A stretch of DNA of 64,000 bases from Patiria pectinifera (taxonomy: Eukaryota; Echinodermata; Asteroidea; Valvatida; Asterinidae). Made by a program: the position numbers and the translations under genes. The notes under the pieces are model-generated. The model was not told where the DNA came from. It ran no database searches and saw only the letters and a program-made list of their open reading frames with translations. Positions within the stretch are counted from its first letter, which is position 1. Each line of letters begins with the position of its first letter. The stretch is taken from assembly GCA_029964075.1 (NCBI GenBank), contig CM057135.1:23958863-24022862 (forward strand), given 5' to 3'. Below, one piece after another: positions 57,717-64,000 of the stretch.

Positions 57717-59331
57717 CTGGTTGGAGGGAAAAGAGAAGAGAAGAAAGTTATGGCAAAATAACAGGCAAAAATGCCTTAAATGACTATGGCCTCTGCGCAC
57801 AAGTACCCCCTCAATAGACCATTATCATGTTGCTGCCATCTTGATTTTTTCCCATTCAGATCAACGTAACCAAAGCGAGGCTGGAAGGAAAAATAGTCTG
57901 GTTCCTTTCTGCACAAAAAACATTATCATTCAGTACTGTTATTGGATACAGGGAACATGACTGAAATGGTGGCAGCATGATAAAGGTCTATGATTAGGAA
58001 TAGACATTTAGGAAGAACCTCGGGAGGGAATATGGCCTAGTGGTGAGGGTTTGTAACTCATGGTTAAAGGTCAGGGGTTCGAATCCAGCTGATGGGCAAG
58101 TTACTTGCCACCCCCACTTGCCTCTCTCCACCCAGGAGTATAAATGCTAGCGGCAATAGCCAAGGAGAACCTTCGATGGACTAGCATCCCATCCAGGGGG
58201 AATAGAAATATTCTCAGTCGTTTGATGTCAGTGAAAGCAGACACATTGGCTTGTGACAGGCTTTACGCAGTCAAGGGACTCTTGACCAAAATTACTCGTG
58301 CATACTTGGTGCCATATGCACACAAACACAAACTCTGTCTTTACTACAAGTATGTCCCCAAAAAAGTGTCTGTTTGACTATTTATGAAATAACTACAAAA
58401 CCATGAAGTCAATTTTGAAAATGTTTGATTGTGCAGAAACTCCTTATCCTTGGCCTAAACCCCTACGAGTTTCACTTAATTTTTGTCACGCCTCGCTGCA
58501 CAATGGTCAATTGATCACAACATTTTTGGCCACTGTGACCAAGTTCCTTGCCTTAATGAGTTTCAGTGCTGTGTTTTGTAAGCTGTGCAAAAGCCTGCAT
58601 GCTATGAAAAAATCATTTGGAATCATTTGCAATCCCCAACTGTAGCCCTTTTCACAACATGCAGGATTTTACACAGCTTACAAAACACGGCACTGAAATT
58701 CATTAGGGCAATTAATTAAGGCATTAAAAAAAAATTGTGTAGTGATGTGTGACTGAAATTAAATGAAACTTACAGGGGTTGAGGCCAAGGATAAGGAGTA
58801 TCTGCACAACCAAACATTTTCAAAATTGACTTCATAGTTTTGTAGTTATTTAAAAAATAGTCAGACGGACAGTTTTGGGGGACATACTGGATACCACTGT
58901 GGACCCTTATCTAGTGGCGTAACTAGGGTTAACTTCTAGCTAGGGGGAACCTGTGTATGTGCCAACTTTTCAAGGCGGGCACTGAAGGCACCTGATATAT
59001 TGTTTTTGTGCAATTCGAGATTTTAAATAGGGGGTGGGGCACCAGGGGGGGGGATCTCATGAGTGATCACAAAGCGGCATCTAATGTTCGTGCGCGGAGT
59101 TCCAAACAACCAAAACACTGCGTTTTGAATCGCACTGCACAAAATGATAGACTTATGAGCTCAACTCACGGGGTCGGTTTCGCCCAGTATTTGACGCCCG
59201 GTTGTTACGATGCCTAGGCCCTCCCACACCATGGGGAAGACAGGGCCCTTGGTGATGAACTCGCAGAGTCCCTTGTAGAACTTCTTGTCCTTCAAATCAA
59301 TGTAGTGCTGCTGGACCAGCTCTGGTGATGG
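57546..59331 (-). CDS. Nucleoside diphosphate kinase (NME1/NME2 type), last two exons
   Basis: Partial gene. Exons 59331-59170 (54 codons) and 57716-57546 (56 codons plus TAA) join in phase 0. NDPK transfers the terminal phosphate between NTP and NDP through a phospho-histidine. Seen: [61 protein letters not shown] (with the catalytic His in NICHGSDS), EKEIKLWF and the C-terminal end GYDYIYE. The length and end fit the ~152-residue group I enzymes. The N-terminal exon(s), with the KPDGVQR-type motif, were not found up to 64000. Which paralogue is unknown. Confidence 0.95.
57817..57988. mobile_element. TA-flanked MITE (172 bp) in NDPK intron
   Basis: GACCATTATCATGTTGCTGC and inverted GCAGCATGATAAAGGTC, TA on both sides. 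Confidence 0.75.
58026..58265 (+). mobile_element. tRNA-derived SINE, alternative 3' end
   Basis: A box TATGGCCTAGTGGTGAG (58031-58047), B box GGGTTCGAATCC (58075-58086), central CTCTCCACCCAGGAGT. The 3' half matches the SINE at 47826. Confidence 0.85.
58353..58884. mobile_element. TA-flanked foldback element (532 bp)
   Basis: TGTCCCCAAAAAAGTGTCTG at the left matches the inverted right end GACAGTTTTGGGGGACA; the arms extend 150 bp or more through GAAGTCAATTTTGAAAATGT. TA at 58351-58352 and 58885-58886. Confidence 0.85.
59170..59331 (-). CDS. NDPK penultimate exon
   Basis: Reads [20 protein letters not shown] … [20 protein letters not shown]. Acceptor ttcttgcag, donor gtgagt. It contains the residues of the nucleotide-binding loop region. 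Confidence 0.95.
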
Positions 59332-59431
59332 CTGCAAGAATAAACGGCAGAAAATCAGTGTTGAAGTACATGTACACGTATATGCATACTCATAGTCATA
59401 GTAGGAAAGTACTGGTACTCATGAAAATGTA

Positions 59432-59903
59432 CACTCAACCAAAAAAGAAAGTCCCCCCCCCTTCCAATACTTTTTTGTCTAACTCAAAAACTACTAAGCA
59501 TCTCTCGCTCAAATAACAACTGATCAGTACAGAAATTCCTTAGCAATCCAACCATACTCTTTATTTGGCCCAAAAGAGTGATAATGTGTACGAATTTATG
59601 CAATTTATGACAAATGATACCGGCGAAAAAAGTTGCACTTTTGCATACGTGCAAGTTGTGGTTCACACTCACCTTGCACGTATACAACAGTGCAACTTTT
59701 TTTCCCAGTACCATTTGTCATAAATTGCATAATTTTGGACACATTATCACTGTTTTGGGCCAAACAAAGAGCATGGCTGGATTGCTAAGGAATTTCTGTA
59801 CTGATTAGTTATAATTGTAACAAGATGTGCCCAGTAGTTTTTGAGTTATAGGCAAAAAAAAGGTATTAATTATTAAAGGATGCCTTTCTTTTTTGGTTGA
59901 GTG
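59432..59903. mobile_element. TA-flanked mariner-like foldback (472 bp)
   Basis: CACTCAACCAAAAAAGAAAG at the left, inverted at the right; TA on both sides. The arms are nearly full length and meet near 59655, with GTTGCACTTTTGCATACGTG inverted. Confidence 0.9.
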
Positions 59904-60237
59904 TACTTGTACTCATGAAAAATGCACTCGAAATCATGAAAATGTAATTGTATTCAAGATCAGCACCCAGTGCGTGGAATAGACTTGATTTTATTCGAAA
60001 TGCACCTTCTTTTTTATCTTTTAAGTCAGCACTGAAAACATATTATTTTTGTCAGGTTTTTTTATTAATATTCCAAGTGATTGTGATTTTTTAGCCTTCC
60101 TGCATATTTTAATTAACTTTTTGAGAAAAAAGATGAAAAATTCCCTTTGGCCTTCACTCATTTTGAATTGTTTGAAAGCCTGATTTTAGCCTCAAAATTG
60201 GTGAACAAATGTTAATACCTAAATTGCACATGTAGAT
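59904..60237. other. NDPK intron or flank, no feature
   Basis: AT-rich, no recognised element besides the AGAT flank at 60234-60237. Confidence 0.45.
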
Positions 60238-61945
60238 GTGTAAGGACACAATACTGGAGAACAAATTAGGGCCTTTTGGATCAAAAATAAAATTGGTTGT
60301 ATTAATTTTGTTTCCCTTTTGTAATGCTCGACCGGCCTTCCCTCAATAGAAAATAATAATGAGAAGATAACTTTTAAAGCATCTTTCCTTTATTAGCAGC
60401 TTTATGTTGGTGATAAAGAGAAAGTTAACGTTAGTTACATGGTGTCCACTTCCTGCTTGTAACCAGACCATAATTGTCAGAAATGGAGATTATTATAGTT
60501 TCTTTATTGCAATATAAGCTATTCATTGCTGAAAATCAAAAATTTAGACGATTTTTTTTTTATATAATATTTTGTCGCAAATTTAACAAGTGGACACCGT
60601 AACTAACGTTAAATAAAATGAGAGATTAAGCTGTTAAACCATTTTAATAGCAGCTCAATTGAAAATTTTATGACCACAGTGTCTCACAGTAAGGACCTCA
60701 GAGGGAAATTCATCCATTAAACATTATGTTCCTTTCACGATCTTATATGGACCTCTTTTGACAATCTCTGTATCAAAATGTTACGTAAGTTACATGTGGA
60801 CACCACATAGGCCTTCATAATTTACATAACTTTATATTATTATTGAGCCCAAAACTGATATTAAATTGTTGTTCTCCATACTACCAAAGGGACCCATTTA
60901 AACTAATAAACAGCAATATTCCACTGGAAAGTTGTTGCTTGGTGATATTAACTATCGTATTATACTAAGTGCACATTGTAACTAATGCAACTTTGGTGTC
61001 CAGCTGTAACTAACGTTAAATCACATGCATGGCATTGGTACTCCTATTGCTCTGGATATCACAGTAAATATTTTAAACTGCTAGATACTCCTTAGAAAGT
61101 AATGTGCTCTTCAAACCATTTAGCTATTATTTACTTTTCTACCCTGTAGCTTTATACTTACGTTAGTTACACCATTTAGTGGACACCATTTAACGTTAGT
61201 TACATAGTGTAGAATGACTGATTTTTTTTATGTAGATCAAATGTCCTAATTGTGATTAGAGATATTGGTACACATGTAGAGTACAACATCACTGTTAGAG
61301 TATTTGGCCTTCCCTCCTAACACATAATGAATTAGGCAATCATTATGTTGAATAAAAGTGGACACCAAAGTGGTGACCCACCCTTAAATCTGAATTAAGG
61401 AAAGGTCAAGTTTAAAAACTTATGTCATTGTGTATAAAGGAACTGATATTATGCTTCTGAAGACTCTATCATCTGAAATTACTGTAGGATATACTACGGA
61501 GGGTTTATAAAGACCCCAGTAAATATGCTAAATAGGTGGACACCAAGCGTAACTTACGTTAAATAGTTTATCTGGCGTCCCTGTGCACAAACCAGAAATA
61601 TTTTGAATACAGGTTAGCTGTATTTGTAAAATTCATTCCATTACTAACAACTTCAATACAATATTCATCTGAGGAAATAAATTGTAATCGTGTTTTTAAT
61701 TCATTAAAAAAGGCTTACTTGTTATGTCCCGTTTTTAAGTGGTATTTCGAGGTAAATTTTCACCAAAATCAAGAATTTTACCACTAAAAAAATAAAATTG
61801 TGGATTTTTAAAAATTTTATTTATCCCTTCATACTTGTACCTAACATGTTAAACCATCAAAACAGACTTTACCCAACTATTTAGTTATCAGGAGTGACAA
61901 CATTGAGTTCCACCCTAAAAGTTAGCCAGTATTGTGTCCTTACAC
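60238..61945. mobile_element. 1.7-kb TIR element with AGAT target duplication and repeated internal motif
   Basis: Perfect 20-bp terminal inverted repeat GTGTAAGGACACAATACTGG (60238-60257, inverted 61926-61945) with AGAT at 60234-60237 and 61946-61949. The interior has at least eight copies of GTGGACACC and a similar number of TAACGTTAGTTAC (or TAA(C/G)TTACGTT), often paired, in both orientations: 60425-60450, 60588-60613, 60781-60808, 60995-61020, 61157-61210, 61357-61370 and 61535-61566. No transposase ORF. Confidence 0.88.
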
Positions 61946-61949
61946 AGAT

Positions 61950-62740
61950 ACGAAGTGCAGAGATTCAGTGGTACAAAACTCATTCAAAAAGGACTAGCAT
62001 TCACTTGAATTTTCCAGCCAACTTCTGATATACAGCCAATCGCCACAAATACTGATTCGCAAGAGTCATTTCAACAGTATTTGTACGATATTTCTTGCCA
62101 AAACCTCATATGTTTCAATACTCTGGGGTGTGCACTGGAGCGTAAACTGTACAACAATAGGCTGTGCACAACAGCCAATTCAAGATGGATGTACATTTTT
62201 GTGGACCCCATCTTGTTCATTGTAGCAATGTTCTCCTCTACCATCTCAGCAGACAAGATCTGTACATGTAGTATGCCTAACATTACGCTTACTTGTAAAA
62301 ATATGCTAACAGTATTTTTCGCTATACTAATAGCACACCGTACTCCTTAAGTATGTTCTAAGCCAGACTGGAATTTGTGATGAGCCAGCACTGATACTTT
62401 TCCAAAATCGTTCTTTCCTTAATTATTGGTAACCATAGCGACAGGCTATTATGGCAAAGAAAGTGTATATGCGAAATAATTAATGAAGACTTTCTAAAGA
62501 GAGGGAGGCCTTTTGAAATAGAAATGTGGATTCAAATCAGGGAATAAATCATTTGTATTTTAAACACATATAAAGCATATATTTAAAACCGGCTCTTGAT
62601 GCAGATAATGGCCCGAGCCAAAAATAGGCTTTAAGTTGAAATGTAGGTTTCAAAAGTATGAAACTGAAGTTAAAAACACAACTGAAAAAGCAGTATCTGA
62701 ACATCATTACATTTGTTTTTTTTAATTGTAATAATTTAAA
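61950..62740. other. No feature seen
   Basis: AT-rich; short ORFs on both strands lack homology. Confidence 0.4.
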
Positions 62741-62741
62741 G

Positions 62742-63258
62742 GGAAGATACAACATTTGCAAACATCAAAAAACGAAATCATCAAATTATCACGAAATACC
62801 TTACTGAATTGTTAGGGACTGACATTCTAAAGCATCCTTTAAAATCATGGCTCCTGGTGTGCTGACATTTTGAAGAAAAACTGTATTTTTCTAACGCTGG
62901 TCGGCCGACCAGCGTTGGAGAAAACTGGCTTTTTTTCCAACACCTGTTGACTGTTCCTAATTTTTCATATTTAGTTATTCCGACTTTTCTTTGCAATTAA
63001 TTAAACACCTATGAAGGGGTACAAAGCCTGCTAGACTGATTCTCCGACCTTACAATGCCCCAAAGTGAATTAATTGCTCCGTTTCATCTTAGGTGGGGTC
63101 GGGGAACCAGACTACAAGAACATGATAGGTTTTCATGTACAAGCCCAAAACGCCCAAAATGTGAAACAATTCAGTTTAACAATATTTTCTCTAACATACT
63201 AATCCTCCGAATCCATTTGTTTCTGAAAATTCCAGCAAAAGCAAATGTTAATTCCCTT
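62742..63258 (+). mobile_element. TTAA MITE family A, copy
   Basis: Begins AGGGAAGATACAACATTTGC after TTAA, carries CTAACGCTGGTCGGCCGACC and AGCGTTGGAG, and ends in a slightly decayed TTCCCTTCAA. Confidence 0.85.
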
Positions 63259-64000
63259 CAAAATTTTTTTGTGACTGCCACAAAAATCAAAACTACATTG
63301 TATGACTGCTCAGCTACCCAACAAACTCAAGAACATCAAACCAAATAACGGAAAGAATGATCCAATACCGAGGCCACTTTGGCCAGTGTGTTTGTTAGGT
63401 GCGATCGGTGAATTGCCCGCTTGCGCTGGGCTATCGGTCATCATTCACGGATGGTTTTGAAATAAGTGGTGGATATTTGACCATAAAATGGCCTCCAATT
63501 TTGTTTTATCACTTTTACCGGCACAGCACTGAAATTAACATGCGCAGTCAGTGTTTTCCGGGGCTAAGAAAATTTTACCATGACGAATATTCGTCAGGTT
63601 TAATGCATTCTTTAGGATATAGATGCTCTTTAGGATATGTATACTCGTGATTACATTAAATGGGTGCATTTTTATATCAGCCATGCGAAGCACGCTGGTA
63701 TACTGTGATCGTCCGATTTCTTTCTTTCTCTCTTTCTTTCTTCGGGCAAATGGTCACGAGACCAATGAACCCCTAAACTAGTTGGCCGATTTCAAACAAA
63801 CTTGGCCAAATTAAACCTTGTCACATGACCTACCTAGCCATGTTTGTAAAATCCGGCCACTGGTCATCCAAGGGTCAATAGAGGTCATTTAATGAATATT
63901 TACAAAATGCTTCATCTCCCACAGTCTTGACCCAATTGATGTAAAACTTGGTCAGTTGTATCTTTGGACCACGCCTCACAAAATTTGTTCACAGAATTTG
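63259..64000. other. Repeat-like sequence, unassigned
   Basis: Contains CTTTCTTTC-type pyrimidine tract (63716-63742) next to GCCATGCGAAGCACGCTGG. The style is that of a dispersed repeat, but no ends are visible. Confidence 0.35.

Overview
This is a window of a eukaryotic, animal nuclear genome. It is intron-rich and repeat-dense, and a run of exactly 500 N marks a draft scaffold gap. Three conserved protein-coding genes can be reconstructed in part by splicing. (1) On the minus strand, 13 consecutive exons encode an N-terminal part of the MYCBP2/PAM/Highwire/RPM-1 E3 ubiquitin ligase, including its RCC1-like region (2548-19957). (2) On the plus strand, the last five exons encode sorting nexin 25, SNX25 (46989-52345). 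(3) On the minus strand, the last two exons encode a nucleoside diphosphate kinase of the NME1/NME2 type (57546-59331). Every exon has GT/AG borders and the codon phases join without a break. The proteins are close to their vertebrate counterparts. Together with very frequent TGTACA-type simple sequence, tRNA-derived SINEs and a LINE with an N-terminal 2A-like motif, this suggests an invertebrate deuterostome. An echinoderm such as a sea star is my best guess; I cannot fix the species.

Layout. 1-20 kb is MYCBP2: short exons in introns holding minisatellites (116-bp, 12-bp, 11-bp and 82-bp units), foldback transposons, SINEs and a Penelope-like relic. 20-39 kb has no recognisable gene. It holds a hAT-type element (21.9-24.1 kb), two PIF/Harbinger-like MITEs, a ~1.1-kb direct duplication (25.75 and 30.87 kb), a degenerate tandem family and many TGTACA runs. 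39.5-43.4 kb is an almost full-length LINE on the minus strand, broken by two frameshifts and flanked by a 9-bp target-site duplication. 43.5-44.3 kb is an unusual retroposon-like insertion made of three ~250-bp tRNA-like units plus an inverted leader. 46.4-46.9 kb is the gap. 47-52.3 kb is the SNX25 3' end, followed by a 16-bp minisatellite at 52.5-53.2 kb. 53-57.5 kb is the interval between the convergent SNX25 and NME genes. From 57.5 kb on lie the NME exons and an intron or flank with several foldbacks and a 1.7-kb terminal-inverted-repeat element full of a short motif in both orientations.

The three genes have unrelated jobs: ubiquitin ligation at synapses and axons, endosomal sorting, and NTP synthesis. 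I see no sign that they work together; they are simply neighbours. Most of what is notable is mobile-element biology and minisatellites inside host introns, including one array that has copied a MYCBP2 splice donor about ten times.
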